Origin: Panulirus ornatus
Taxonomy: Eukaryota > Arthropoda > Malacostraca > Decapoda > Palinuridae
Reading direction: 5' to 3'
DNA length: 64,000 nucleotides
Assembly (NCBI RefSeq): GCF_036320965.1
Contig: NC_092271.1
Location: forward strand, 27,370,536-27,434,535
Made by a program: the position numbers and the translations under genes. The notes below the pieces were generated by a model that did no database searches, was not told the DNA's origin, and saw only the letters and a list, made by a program, of their open reading frames with translations. Below are positions 1 through 13,262 of this stretch, one piece after another. The stretch's first letter is position 1. Each line of letters starts with the position of its first letter.

Positions 1-94
<94 letters not shown>
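1..94. repeat. (TA)n followed by (TG)n microsatellite
   Basis: A pure TA run (1-42) passes directly into a TG run (43-94). The array is cut by the window edge, so its full length is unknown. The window also ends in TA repeats. Confidence 0.97.
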
Positions 95-96
<2 letters not shown>

Positions 97-332
97 AGAT
101 GGGATATGGGAGTACAGAAGTACTGCAGATGGAATGGGGATGGTTGGGGTGTTGGGGAGCGTTGGAGGGAAGGGTGTTGGGGAGTAAGAGCCGAGGGATG
201 GGAGACGACGAAGCTAACAAGTGGACGAAGACCACCAGCAACATAGTGGACGGGGAGCTGCTCCGTGTAAAGTCATGACACAGCAAAACCTTCACATATC
301 TTGCATAGCTGAACCAACACTGAGATGCTCCA

Positions 333-585
333 ACCTCCCTCCCTGCCTGCCTCCCTGTCTCCCTGCCTGCCTCCCTGCCTGCCTCCCTGCCTGCCTCCCT
401 GCATACCTCCCTGCCTCCCTGCTACCCTGCCTGCCTGCCTGCCTCCATGCTACCTTGCCTGCCTGCCTCCCTGCCTGCCTCCCTCCCTCCCTCCCTGCTA
501 CCCTGCCTGCCTGCCTGCCTGCCCCCATGCTACCTTGCCTGCCTACCTGCCTGCCTCCCTCCCTCCCTCCCTGCTTGCCTGCTGG
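333..585. repeat. CCTG/CCTC tetranucleotide-derived pyrimidine repeat
   Basis: Imperfect cctgcctgcctccc repeats run for about 250 bp with interspersed ctaccctg and ccatgctacctt variants. A block around 440-500 recurs around 528-575, so part of the array has duplicated in larger units. It yields Pro/Leu/Cys-rich frames on plus and Arg/Gln/Gly-rich frames on minus, which are artefacts of the repeat. Confidence 0.93.
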
Positions 586-1965
586 GGAGCACGGCGCTGC
601 TCCGTCCGTTCCTCCCCCTGAACACCCTCAGTCAAGCAGACACTCTGACCCAAGTGCTCGCCACACGAGAATCACTCAGGTTATCATAATCAAATTAGAA
701 TCTAAGACAACCATCATTTATCACCCAGGGTGACTTTTGACCACCAGGTTACTACTTCAACTACTGATGATGATGCTCTCGCGTCTTTTGGGGTATATAA
801 AGGAGGATTTTGGTGACCAAACTTTCCTCCGGCTCATAAAAAAGAAATGAGGAAACTAATCATTGATATATGATGACGACACCAATGCTACTGTATATAT
901 ATATATATATATATATATAGACAGTCGAAGATATATAATTCCAGAGCAGTATTTGAGTGGAGGATATGGGCAGCATCCTGGGCGACCAGGAGACAATACT
1001 GACGATATTTCTGATTAACTAATTATATCCTGGACGTCTTGCCTTAGAGATTAGGCTGCGAACCAGCCCACTGTGGGGGGCCATTACTCCTGATGACGGG
1101 GCATGGGGGAGACTAGGGTATTAGGGATGGGAGAGTCCGAGGTGGGTGAAAAGAGGGAGACGAGAATGGGGAGGCGAGACAGATGGAGATGGATGGGTAT
1201 AGGGAGGTCTAAGAAGAGACAAGAGAGACAGTTTATAAAGTGTGGACTCTCGAGAAGACCAGATCTTGATGATGATACACCATCACCAATGTTATGATCA
1301 AAGTCCTGTTATAAATAACTATCGGGTGTTTGTTGCGATCTTTTTCCTGGATGATCGTTTAAAAGATCATTTATCATCATCATGATCACAACACAGCCAC
1401 AACTGTAACACAGGGCTTGAGACTTGAATGACTGCAGGCGTGTGCCACTGATGTCTGAACCTTTCAGATGTCCAGCATGATTATCATCAAAACAATTAAA
1501 GAATGAAGTACAAACATGATCTTCGATTCGGCTAAGGATCTGGGAAGTGAACTGAAGAAGCTGTGTTAACTATATAATGAATTCTGTATTCAAACACTTC
1601 AAAAATAATGGCACTTACGTAAGAGCATTATTTATTGGTTTTACATTGGCCACAATCCAGATTACACTTAATACCTGACAATCTGATAAAGGTGTCTACC
1701 TCACCAGTAATTCATCCTCTTATTCTTGACTTTTTATCTAAAAGAACACAACAAGTGAGAGTCGGGAATGCATATAATCACCTGTCACTAATATCAATAC
1801 AGGTTCTCCTTAGGGGTTAGGTTTAGTCAGCAATTTTTCTTCATTTCTATACTCATGACCTTAAGCTCACTACATCAATGATTGATCTGCAAATATCTGA
1901 TCTTGTGTCAGATTGCAACGAACGCAATATTTTTATGAATGTTTCTTAAAATGACATCAAAACTG
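586..1965. other. Intergenic sequence without recognisable gene
   Basis: Apart from a short (TA)n array at about 892-919 and a purine-rich stretch near 1090-1240, I see no homology, splice-supported exon or RNA gene. The open frames here are short and have no family resemblance I recognise. Confidence 0.6.
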
Positions 1966-4900
1966 GATGAAAGAAGGACAGATAAGTTAAGACAGAACCC
2001 AAAGTAAAACAGGTTAAGATGAAAGAAGGACAGATAAGTTAAGACAGAACCCAAAGTAAAACAGGTTAAGATGAAAGAAGGACAGATAAGTTAAGACAGA
2101 ACCCAAAGTAAAACAGGTTAAGATGAAAGAAGGACAGATAAGTTAAGACAGAACCCAAAGTAAAACAGGTTAAGATGAAAGAAGGACAGATAAGTTAAGA
2201 CAGAACCCAAAGTAAAACAGGTTAAGATGAAAGAAGGACAGATAAGTTAAGACAGAACCCAAAGTAAAACAGGTTAAGATGAAAGAAGGACAGATAAGTT
2301 AAGACAGAACCCAAAGTAAAACAGGTTAAGATGAAAGAAGGACAGATAAGTTAAGACAGAACCCAAAGTAAAACAGGTTAAGATGAAAGAAGGACAGATA
2401 AGTTAAGACAGAACCCAAAGTAAAACAGGTTAAGATGAAAGAAGGACAGATAAGTTAAGACAGAACCCAAAGTAAAACAGGTTAAGATGAAAGAAGGACA
2501 GATAAGTTAAGACAGAACCCAAAGTAAAACAGGTTAAGATGAAAGAAGGACAGATAAGTTAAGACAGAACCCAAAGTAAAACAGGTTAAGATGAAAGAAG
2601 GACAGATAAGTTAAGACAGAACCCAAAGTAAAACAGGTTAAGATGAAAGAAGGACAGATAAGTTAAGACAGAACCCAAAGTAAAACAGGTTAAGATGAAA
2701 GAAGGACAGATAAGTTAAGACAGAACCCAAAGTAAAACAGGTTAAGATGAAAGAAGGACAGATAAGTTAAGACAGAACCCAAAGTAAAACAGGTTAAGAT
2801 GAAAGAAGGACAGATAAGTTAAGACAGAACCCAAAGTAAAACAGGTTAAGATGAAAGAAGGACAGATAAGTTAAGACAGAACCCAAAGTAAAACAGGTTA
2901 AGATGAAAGAAGGACAGATAAGTTAAGACAGAACCCAAAGTAAAACAGGTTAAGATGAAAGAAGGACAGATAAGTTAAGACAGAACCCAAAGTAAAACAG
3001 GTTAAGATGAAAGAAGGACAGATAAGTTAAGACAGAACCCAAAGTAAAACAGGTTAAGATGAAAGAAGGACAGATAAGTTAAGACAGAACCCAAAGTAAA
3101 ACAGGTTAAGATGAAAGAAGGACAGATAAGTTAAGACAGAACCCAAAGTAAAACAGGTTAAGATGAAAGAAGGACAGATAAGTTAAGACAGAACCCAAAG
3201 TAAAACAGGTTAAGATGAAAGAAGGACAGATAAGTTAAGACAGAACCCAAAGTAAAACAGGTTAAGATGAAAGAAGGACAGATAAGTTAAGACAGAACCC
3301 AAAGTAAAACAGGTTAAGATGAAAGAAGGACAGATAAGTTAAGACAGAACCCAAAGTAAAACAGGTTAAGATGAAAGAAGGACAGATAAGTTAAGACAGA
3401 ACCCAAAGTAAAACAGGTTAAGATGAAAGAAGGACAGATAAGTTAAGACAGAACCCAAAGTAAAACAGGTTAAGATGAAAGAAGGACAGATAAGTTAAGA
3501 CAGAACCCAAAGTAAAACAGGTTAAGATGAAAGAAGGACAGATAAGTTAAGACAGAACCCAAAGTAAAACAGGTTAAGATGAAAGAAGGACAGATAAGTT
3601 AAGACAGAACCCAAAGTAAAACAGGTTAAGATGAAAGAAGGACAGATAAGTTAAGACAGAACCCAAAGTAAAACAGGTTAAGATGAAAGAAGGACAGATA
3701 AGTTAAGACAGAACCCAAAGTAAAACAGGTTAAGATGAAAGAAGGACAGATAAGTTAAGACAGAACCCAAAGTAAAACAGGTTAAGATGAAAGAAGGACA
3801 GATAAGTTAAGACAGAACCCAAAGTAAAACAGGTTAAGATGAAAGAAGGACAGATAAGTTAAGACAGAACCCAAAGTAAAACAGGTTAAGATGAAAGAAG
3901 GACAGATAAGTTAAGACAGAACCCAAAGTAAAACAGGTTAAGATGAAAGAAGGACAGATAAGTTAAGACAGAACCCAAAGTAAAACAGGTTAAGATGAAA
4001 GAAGGACAGATAAGTTAAGACAGAACCCAAAGTAAAACAGGTTAAGATGAAAGAAGGACAGATAAGTTAAGACAGAACCCAAAGTAAAACAGGTTAAGAT
4101 GAAAGAAGGACAGATAAGTTAAGACAGAACCCAAAGTAAAACAGGTTAAGATGAAAGAAGGACAGATAAGTTAAGACAGAACCCAAAGTAAAACAGGTTA
4201 AGATGAAAGAAGGACAGATAAGTTAAGACAGAACCCAAAGTAAAACAGGTTAAGATGAAAGAAGGACAGATAAGTTAAGACAGAACCCAAAGTAAAACAG
4301 GTTAAGATGAAAGAAGGACAGATAAGTTAAGACAGAACCCAAAGTAAAACAGGTTAAGATGAAAGAAGGACAGATAAGTTAAGACAGAACCCAAAGTAAA
4401 ACAGGTTAAGATGAAAGAAGGACAGATAAGTTAAGACAGAACCCAAAGTAAAACAGGTTAAGATGAAAGAAGGACAGATAAGTTAAGACAGAACCCAAAG
4501 TAAAACAGGTTAAGATGAAAGAAGGACAGATAAGTTAAGACAGAACCCAAAGTAAAACAGGTTAAGATGAAAGAAGGACAGATAAGTTAAGACAGAACCC
4601 AAAGTAAAACAGGTTAAGATGAAAGAAGGACAGATAAGTTAAGACAGAACCCAAAGTAAAACAGGTTAAGATGAAAGAAGGACAGATAAGTTAAGACAGA
4701 ACCCAAAGTAAAACAGGTTAAGATGAAAGAAGGACAGATAAGTTAAGACAGAACCCAAAGTAAAACAGGTTAAGATGAAAGAAGGACAGATAAGTTAAGA
4801 CAGAACCCAAAGTAAAACAGGTTAAGATGAAAGAAGGACAGATAAGTTAAGACAGAACCCAAAGTAAAACAGGTTAAGATGAAAGAAGGACAGATAAGTT

Positions 4901-7900
4901 AAGACAGAACCCAAAGTAAAACAGGTTAAGATGAAAGAAGGACAGATAAGTTAAGACAGAACCCAAAGTAAAACAGGTTAAGATGAAAGAAGGACAGATA
5001 AGTTAAGACAGAACCCAAAGTAAAACAGGTTAAGATGAAAGAAGGACAGATAAGTTAAGACAGAACCCAAAGTAAAACAGGTTAAGATGAAAGAAGGACA
5101 GATAAGTTAAGACAGAACCCAAAGTAAAACAGGTTAAGATGAAAGAAGGACAGATAAGTTAAGACAGAACCCAAAGTAAAACAGGTTAAGATGAAAGAAG
5201 GACAGATAAGTTAAGACAGAACCCAAAGTAAAACAGGTTAAGATGAAAGAAGGACAGATAAGTTAAGACAGAACCCAAAGTAAAACAGGTTAAGATGAAA
5301 GAAGGACAGATAAGTTAAGACAGAACCCAAAGTAAAACAGGTTAAGATGAAAGAAGGACAGATAAGTTAAGACAGAACCCAAAGTAAAACAGGTTAAGAT
5401 GAAAGAAGGACAGATAAGTTAAGACAGAACCCAAAGTAAAACAGGTTAAGATGAAAGAAGGACAGATAAGTTAAGACAGAACCCAAAGTAAAACAGGTTA
5501 AGATGAAAGAAGGACAGATAAGTTAAGACAGAACCCAAAGTAAAACAGGTTAAGATGAAAGAAGGACAGATAAGTTAAGACAGAACCCAAAGTAAAACAG
5601 GTTAAGATGAAAGAAGGACAGATAAGTTAAGACAGAACCCAAAGTAAAACAGGTTAAGATGAAAGAAGGACAGATAAGTTAAGACAGAACCCAAAGTAAA
5701 ACAGGTTAAGATGAAAGAAGGACAGATAAGTTAAGACAGAACCCAAAGTAAAACAGGTTAAGATGAAAGAAGGACAGATAAGTTAAGACAGAACCCAAAG
5801 TAAAACAGGTTAAGATGAAAGAAGGACAGATAAGTTAAGACAGAACCCAAAGTAAAACAGGTTAAGATGAAAGAAGGACAGATAAGTTAAGACAGAACCC
5901 AAAGTAAAACAGGTTAAGATGAAAGAAGGACAGATAAGTTAAGACAGAACCCAAAGTAAAACAGGTTAAGATGAAAGAAGGACAGATAAGTTAAGACAGA
6001 ACCCAAAGTAAAACAGGTTAAGATGAAAGAAGGACAGATAAGTTAAGACAGAACCCAAAGTAAAACAGGTTAAGATGAAAGAAGGACAGATAAGTTAAGA
6101 CAGAACCCAAAGTAAAACAGGTTAAGATGAAAGAAGGACAGATAAGTTAAGACAGAACCCAAAGTAAAACAGGTTAAGATGAAAGAAGGACAGATAAGTT
6201 AAGACAGAACCCAAAGTAAAACAGGTTAAGATGAAAGAAGGACAGATAAGTTAAGACAGAACCCAAAGTAAAACAGGTTAAGATGAAAGAAGGACAGATA
6301 AGTTAAGACAGAACCCAAAGTAAAACAGGTTAAGATGAAAGAAGGACAGATAAGTTAAGACAGAACCCAAAGTAAAACAGGTTAAGATGAAAGAAGGACA
6401 GATAAGTTAAGACAGAACCCAAAGTAAAACAGGTTAAGATGAAAGAAGGACAGATAAGTTAAGACAGAACCCAAAGTAAAACAGGTTAAGATGAAAGAAG
6501 GACAGATAAGTTAAGACAGAACCCAAAGTAAAACAGGTTAAGATGAAAGAAGGACAGATAAGTTAAGACAGAACCCAAAGTAAAACAGGTTAAGATGAAA
6601 GAAGGACAGATAAGTTAAGACAGAACCCAAAGTAAAACAGGTTAAGATGAAAGAAGGACAGATAAGTTAAGACAGAACCCAAAGTAAAACAGGTTAAGAT
6701 GAAAGAAGGACAGATAAGTTAAGACAGAACCCAAAGTAAAACAGGTTAAGATGAAAGAAGGACAGATAAGTTAAGACAGAACCCAAAGTAAAACAGGTTA
6801 AGATGAAAGAAGGACAGATAAGTTAAGACAGAACCCAAAGTAAAACAGGTTAAGATGAAAGAAGGACAGATAAGTTAAGACAGAACCCAAAGTAAAACAG
6901 GTTAAGATGAAAGAAGGACAGATAAGTTAAGACAGAACCCAAAGTAAAACAGGTTAAGATGAAAGAAGGACAGATAAGTTAAGACAGAACCCAAAGTAAA
7001 ACAGGTTAAGATGAAAGAAGGACAGATAAGTTAAGACAGAACCCAAAGTAAAACAGGTTAAGATGAAAGAAGGACAGATAAGTTAAGACAGAACCCAAAG
7101 TAAAACAGGTTAAGATGAAAGAAGGACAGATAAGTTAAGACAGAACCCAAAGTAAAACAGGTTAAGATGAAAGAAGGACAGATAAGTTAAGACAGAACCC
7201 AAAGTAAAACAGGTTAAGATGAAAGAAGGACAGATAAGTTAAGACAGAACCCAAAGTAAAACAGGTTAAGATGAAAGAAGGACAGATAAGTTAAGACAGA
7301 ACCCAAAGTAAAACAGGTTAAGATGAAAGAAGGACAGATAAGTTAAGACAGAACCCAAAGTAAAACAGGTTAAGATGAAAGAAGGACAGATAAGTTAAGA
7401 CAGAACCCAAAGTAAAACAGGTTAAGATGAAAGAAGGACAGATAAGTTAAGACAGAACCCAAAGTAAAACAGGTTAAGATGAAAGAAGGACAGATAAGTT
7501 AAGACAGAACCCAAAGTAAAACAGGTTAAGATGAAAGAAGGACAGATAAGTTAAGACAGAACCCAAAGTAAAACAGGTTAAGATGAAAGAAGGACAGATA
7601 AGTTAAGACAGAACCCAAAGTAAAACAGGTTAAGATGAAAGAAGGACAGATAAGTTAAGACAGAACCCAAAGTAAAACAGGTTAAGATGAAAGAAGGACA
7701 GATAAGTTAAGACAGAACCCAAAGTAAAACAGGTTAAGATGAAAGAAGGACAGATAAGTTAAGACAGAACCCAAAGTAAAACAGGTTAAGATGAAAGAAG
7801 GACAGATAAGTTAAGACAGAACCCAAAGTAAAACAGGTTAAGATGAAAGAAGGACAGATAAGTTAAGACAGAACCCAAAGTAAAACAGGTTAAGATGAAA

Positions 7901-9661
7901 GAAGGACAGATAAGTTAAGACAGAACCCAAAGTAAAACAGGTTAAGATGAAAGAAGGACAGATAAGTTAAGACAGAACCCAAAGTAAAACAGGTTAAGAT
8001 GAAAGAAGGACAGATAAGTTAAGACAGAACCCAAAGTAAAACAGGTTAAGATGAAAGAAGGACAGATAAGTTAAGACAGAACCCAAAGTAAAACAGGTTA
8101 AGATGAAAGAAGGACAGATAAGTTAAGACAGAACCCAAAGTAAAACAGGTTAAGATGAAAGAAGGACAGATAAGTTAAGACAGAACCCAAAGTAAAACAG
8201 GTTAAGATGAAAGAAGGACAGATAAGTTAAGACAGAACCCAAAGTAAAACAGGTTAAGATGAAAGAAGGACAGATAAGTTAAGACAGAACCCAAAGTAAA
8301 ACAGGTTAAGATGAAAGAAGGACAGATAAGTTAAGACAGAACCCAAAGTAAAACAGGTTAAGATGAAAGAAGGACAGATAAGTTAAGACAGAACCCAAAG
8401 TAAAACAGGTTAAGATGAAAGAAGGACAGATAAGTTAAGACAGAACCCAAAGTAAAACAGGTTAAGATGAAAGAAGGACAGATAAGTTAAGACAGAACCC
8501 AAAGTAAAACAGGTTAAGATGAAAGAAGGACAGATAAGTTAAGACAGAACCCAAAGTAAAACAGGTTAAGATGAAAGAAGGACAGATAAGTTAAGACAGA
8601 ACCCAAAGTAAAACAGGTTAAGATGAAAGAAGGACAGATAAGTTAAGACAGAACCCAAAGTAAAACAGGTTAAGATGAAAGAAGGACAGATAAGTTAAGA
8701 CAGAACCCAAAGTAAAACAGGTTAAGATGAAAGAAGGACAGATAAGTTAAGACAGAACCCAAAGTAAAACAGGTTAAGATGAAAGAAGGACAGATAAGTT
8801 AAGACAGAACCCAAAGTAAAACAGGTTAAGATGAAAGAAGGACAGATAAGTTAAGACAGAACCCAAAGTAAAACAGGTTAAGATGAAAGAAGGACAGATA
8901 AGTTAAGACAGAACCCAAAGTAAAACAGGTTAAGATGAAAGAAGGACAGATAAGTTAAGACAGAACCCAAAGTAAAACAGGTTAAGATGAAAGAAGGACA
9001 GATAAGTTAAGACAGAACCCAAAGTAAAACAGGTTAAGATGAAAGAAGGACAGATAAGTTAAGACAGAACCCAAAGTAAAACAGGTTAAGATGAAAGAAG
9101 GACAGATAAGTTAAGACAGAACCCAAAGTAAAACAGGTTAAGATGAAAGAAGGACAGATAAGTTAAGACAGAACCCAAAGTAAAACAGGTTAAGATGAAA
9201 GAAGGACAGATAAGTTAAGACAGAACCCAAAGTAAAACAGGTTAAGATGAAAGAAGGACAGATAAGTTAAGACAGAACCCGAAACAAAACAGGTTAAGAT
9301 GAAAGAAGGACAGATAAGTTAAGACAGAACCCAAAGTAAAACAGGTTAAGATGAAAGAAGGACAGATAAGTTAAGACAGAACCCAAAGTAAAACAGGTTA
9401 AGATGAAAGAAGGACAGATAAGTTAAGACAGAACCCAAAGTAAAACAGGTTAAGATGAAAGAAGGACAGATAAGTTAAGACAGAACCCAAAGTAAAACAG
9501 GTTAAGATGAAAGAAGGACAGATAAGTTAAGACAGAACCCAAAGTAAAACAGGTTAGGATGAAAGAAGGACAGATAAGTTAAGACAGAACCCAAAGCAAA
9601 ACAGGTTAAGATGAAAGAAGGACAGATAAGTTAAGACAGAACCCAAAGCAAAACAAGTTAA
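1966..9661. repeat. 52-bp satellite array, 148 copies, near-perfect
   Basis: The unit starts gatgaaagaaggacagataa and ends acaggttaa. Starts at 1966 and 9610 differ by exactly 147 x 52 bp, so the array has no net indel. I count 27 A, 12 G, 6 C and 7 T per unit: 75% purine, 35% GC, strong A over T strand bias. By eye the first 140 units are identical. Substitutions appear only at 9281, 9284, 9285, 9557, 9597, 9649 and 9656. The 5' edge is abrupt; the 3' edge decays into related sequence (gaacaaggagg). The unit may be an old dimer, since its 25-bp and 27-bp halves each start with ga and end rgttaa. Because 52 is not a multiple of 3 and the unit contains stops on both strands, the array cannot encode a long protein. 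Confidence 0.98.
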
Positions 9662-10640
9662 GAACAAGGAGGAATAAAAAAAACAAACCCGGGTCAGTAG
9701 CTCTGCAAAAAGTCTGGTCATTAACATGAGAGTTTGGAGGTTACTGTCAATAGGTCTCCAAATGAGGAGGTTGGCCATAAAGCTGAGAATATTCTACATA
9801 AACGTCTCCTGAGGTCAGGCTGACGAAGCGTGTACGTCTCCTGAGGTCAGGCTGACGAAGCGTGTACGGCTGGTGTTTGTGAATGACGGAGGAGAAGGTT
9901 ACCTAAACATATCAGATCACATACGTACACACATACACACTGACTGACACATAAACAAACACATGCACCCTTCACCACATACATAAACACTCACCTATAA
10001 CAACAAACACACAAATACACAATACATACACAGACACACCCCTAGTACTACAAACATACTAATTAACAATAAACACAGACAAACACCTAATACAACAAAC
10101 ACACAGTTTTACGATAAACACAGAGATACACATAATGCAAATAAAACACAGAAACCCAGAACACACACACACACACACACACACACACCATAACTGCCAC
10201 TCTCTGAGCCAAAGCCTAACCCAACAAGACCATTGCACTAAGCTTCCCATAAAAGTATAATCAAATTTTCCAGCCTTAAAAGCCTTGGGTCAGTCTGCTG
10301 CACCATCGGCAGGCACCTCCCTCAATATGGTATAACGAAACGACGACGCTCCATCAGTCTCACCCTATAACCTTTTTTTTATATTATTATTATTATTTAA
10401 GCTTAATGTGTGTACGTGTGCACACTGACCCCACCATCTCCTGGTGTAACTAAAGATCAGCCTACCGCGAGGGGGAAGAAGGTACGAGCAAACGGGAACA
10501 GGAATCAGGTGTGGTGCATAGTATCATAGACGCAGGGAGCAGGTGTGACAGACTGCCTCGCTCTCCCGTCCACACCAGTCACGCCAACACGTATCCTGGA
10601 CGCCAGACCCACCTCAGCCGGGGAACCACACTCACCCTTC

Positions 10641-10643
<3 letters not shown>
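9662..10643. other. Intergenic, A/C-rich with short CA runs
   Basis: Contains a two-copy 32-bp direct repeat (9802-9865), an A/C-rich degenerate stretch at about 9900-10190 with a short perfect (AC)n at 10161-10187, and an A/T-rich tract at about 10372-10398. No gene is visible. Confidence 0.6.
9802..9865. repeat. 32-bp direct repeat, 2 copies
   Basis: Two adjacent copies of a unit beginning acgtctcctgaggtcaggct, starting at 9802 and 9834 and identical by eye. Confidence 0.93.

Positions 10644-10715
<72 letters not shown>
10644..10715. repeat. (TC)n microsatellite
   Basis: Uninterrupted TC run of about 72 bp. Ser/Leu frames on plus and Arg/Glu frames on minus are artefacts. Confidence 0.97.
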
Positions 10716-10721
<6 letters not shown>

Positions 10722-11067
10722 CTCCTCACTGGACCATGTGGAACCCATTATCTCGAAGGTAAATTCGTTTTACTTTTACGTCGACGAAGGGAATTAATCC
10801 GGGGAAAAGGATGACGCGAGAGAGTAGCGTTCACTCCCGCTATTGGTTGAAGCGTCCTCAAGCCGCTGTGTGAGTGGCTGATCACGTGCATGATTCCTCC
10901 CGTCGTTTTCAAGGGGGTTTAAGAACTGTTCTGCGATCTCAAATCTTACGTTATATGAAACCTGACCAGCACATCGAAGACTTTCACGAGGATCATGAGT
11001 AATTCCGTCCACTCCGTGGTCATAGTTATGCAATAATCTGAGCTAAACTTGTACGAGCTAAAGCTTA

Positions 11068-11069
<2 letters not shown>

Positions 11070-11137
<68 letters not shown>
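11070..11137. repeat. (GT)n microsatellite
   Basis: Uninterrupted GT run of about 68 bp. Confidence 0.97.
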
Positions 11138-11138
<1 letters not shown>

Positions 11139-11422
11139 CCTTGTCTGGGACTGGACCCAACATACAGTCAAATAAGAAGCACTCAGCCCACGACAGTCGC
11201 CAGGGATATAAACGACAATCATCTCACGGGCAACAACAGACCGTCCTGACAATACACAACCCTTGAAGATGCCGCCACACCCCCACCCCCACAACCCATC
11301 CCCTCCCCCCCCCCTCGGCACTACGTAAGGGAACACGCCACGCCCACTGGGCGGGGAGGAGGAGGGCCAAACCCATGGCACCCACTACCAGAGGAGAGGG
11401 GAAAGAACGACTCGGTCGTCAC

Positions 11423-11524
<102 letters not shown>

Positions 11525-11528
11525 AAAC

Positions 11529-11722
11529 GACAGGTATCCTTTACGTCACGACGCGTAACGCCAAAGCGACACTTCTCAGTCACATCACGATACCCAACGG
11601 CAGGTCTCACATATATCACGGGACGCAACGACAAGTCTTACTGACGTCCCTTTGCTCAGCGACAGGCCTCAGCCACGCCACGACGGTCAACGACACATCT
11701 CAGCTGCTCCACTGCACTGAAC
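11529..11722. repeat. Degenerate ~31-bp tandem repeat, 6 copies
   Basis: Copies begin with a gacag/gcagg-type start at 11529, 11568, 11600, 11630, 11661 and 11692 (spacing 39, 32, 30, 31, 31). They share a loose pattern: gacaggTCTcag, a CAC(G)-rich middle and a caac ending. Confidence 0.75.
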
Positions 11723-12142
11723 AACACACGGCTATTGCCCTGGTAGTGTAGGAGGAATCCTCACCACCTGCTTACACGAGGCAGGACGACAAAATACATT
11801 ACGCCAGACCTGCTCCAGTACACTGACACATCGACCCCACTCAAGTACATAATCCTTAGTTATTCTAGAAACCATTTTGGAAACCATCGCTTGCAATTGG
11901 GACGCTTGAGAAGCGGCCTTCTTGCCATCACGGACCCGCTTCACTCCCGCCGTTCTTGGAAGTACCCACCAGAAGAAGGAAGGGGGCGGCAATCGGGCCT
12001 GCCCCACGCCCTCAGCAGTTCGTTCACGAGGGTTTGCGCAAGTGACCATCAGCCAACAGACCCACCGCAGGCGAAGACCTCGGCGTTTACTGAGAAAGAA
12101 GGAAGACATTCCTAGAAATCATCGAAGGGTTCTTGCCTATTT

Positions 12143-12203
12143 CTGTTCAGGGAATGGGGCCCCACGAGTGTAAAACTCCCTCCCTGGAGAGCATAAAGTG
12201 GTA

Positions 12204-12206
<3 letters not shown>
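12143..12206 (-). mobile_element. GT-flanked ~100-bp element, partial copy
   Basis: On minus, the (GT)n array at 12207-12264 is followed by taattac and the core gggagttttacactcgtg, then a G/C-rich segment corresponding to the family's gttgcccc. The core matches copies at 38353, 41627, 45464 and 46978 (plus) and at 22925 and 30983 (minus). Confidence 0.6.

Positions 12207-12264
<58 letters not shown>
12207..12264. repeat. (AC)n microsatellite
   Basis: Uninterrupted AC run of about 58 bp, abutting the partial GT-flanked element. Confidence 0.97.
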
Positions 12265-12266
<2 letters not shown>

Positions 12267-12814
12267 CAGTGTTACTGACTTGTATAACACACCAAAACTT
12301 ATTAATGATTCCGGCGCAAACTGAGAAGGTCCTTGCTAAAGACGCTGGTTACTTTACGAGAGACTTGTATCCCGTGGAATTTTAGACACATTCATTTACG
12401 GCGATATTATGCCATAAGGCAGGGCTAGCACGCAGCGCTTACCACAGGAAAATCTAGAGTTACGAAGTACGAGTCGCGTGAGTTACGTGTTGTCAAGCGT
12501 TTGGTGAGAGAAGAAGAGTCTGTATCTTTGTTGTCTCAGTGCCAGAAAACGACAGCCAAAGGAGTGAAACATGACAACCACTGAAGTGATGGCCAACTGA
12601 GTTATCCGTCACGAACCCAATACCCAGGCGGGTAGTACCGCTAGAACCTCCACGGTCGGTGGCCGTCTACCGCCTACTACCTAAAGAGGCGGGGGGAGGG
12701 GGAAAAGGGGGAGAGAGAGAGGACATCAGAGGGATACTACGTCGTGAAAGAAGTATCAGGACACTACAGAACACCACACTCCAGAAGATACTGTAGCGCA
12801 TGCAGGCTATTTCG

Positions 12815-13262
12815 AGACGCCCTGAACTCTTTGGAAGAGGCACGATTTACTTCTGGGGCACCCAGGTCACTTTAGTAGATATTGTAAGTCACCTTGTCTC
12901 CTTGACGACATCCAACCCACTTAAAGGTGACACTGGAGAAGCTCAGGCTATTTCGGTATGTATCCAACCGATTTTCAGAGATCCAGTCCAACTCTGGGAG
13001 AACCAGTAAGGCGCTTGAGCTACTTTACATCGTTCAGCTCACCCCTGAGGGAGACTGCAAGAAATCCAGTATTCTTCAAGGACTCCTGGCCCACTTGGCC
13101 AGGCTTCGCTGAGGCGTCCAACTTCCCTCAAGATGCCCAACCCACTTTGGAAGACCGTGTTTACCTTCAGATGCCCAGACTAATTTAGAGGATCCAGTCT
13201 GATTTACTAGGCAGAGTTCACAAGCTAATTTGAGGTCTTCAAACTGCCTTGGAGACGCCCTT
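12815..13262. repeat. Strongly decayed ~30-37-bp tandem repeat
   Basis: A pattern resembling ggagaY(a)cccaacccactt recurs irregularly, for example near 12850, 12910, 12960, 12980, 13090, 13130 and 13200-13250. Individual copies are heavily mutated and the borders are approximate. Confidence 0.5.

Noticed and set aside
42..733. Overlapping 60-170-codon frames made of CV, PCLP or GRQA repeats
   Set aside because: They are (TG)n and (CCTG)n repeats read as codons. Similar poly-CV, poly-IY, poly-SL, poly-RE and poly-HT frames recur at every microsatellite in the window.
790..806. TATA-like sequence ggtatataaagg as a promoter
   Set aside because: No gene lies downstream, and TA-rich motifs are abundant by chance here.
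1966..9661. CRISPR-like array
   Set aside because: Units are contiguous with no unique spacers, and the setting is eukaryotic.
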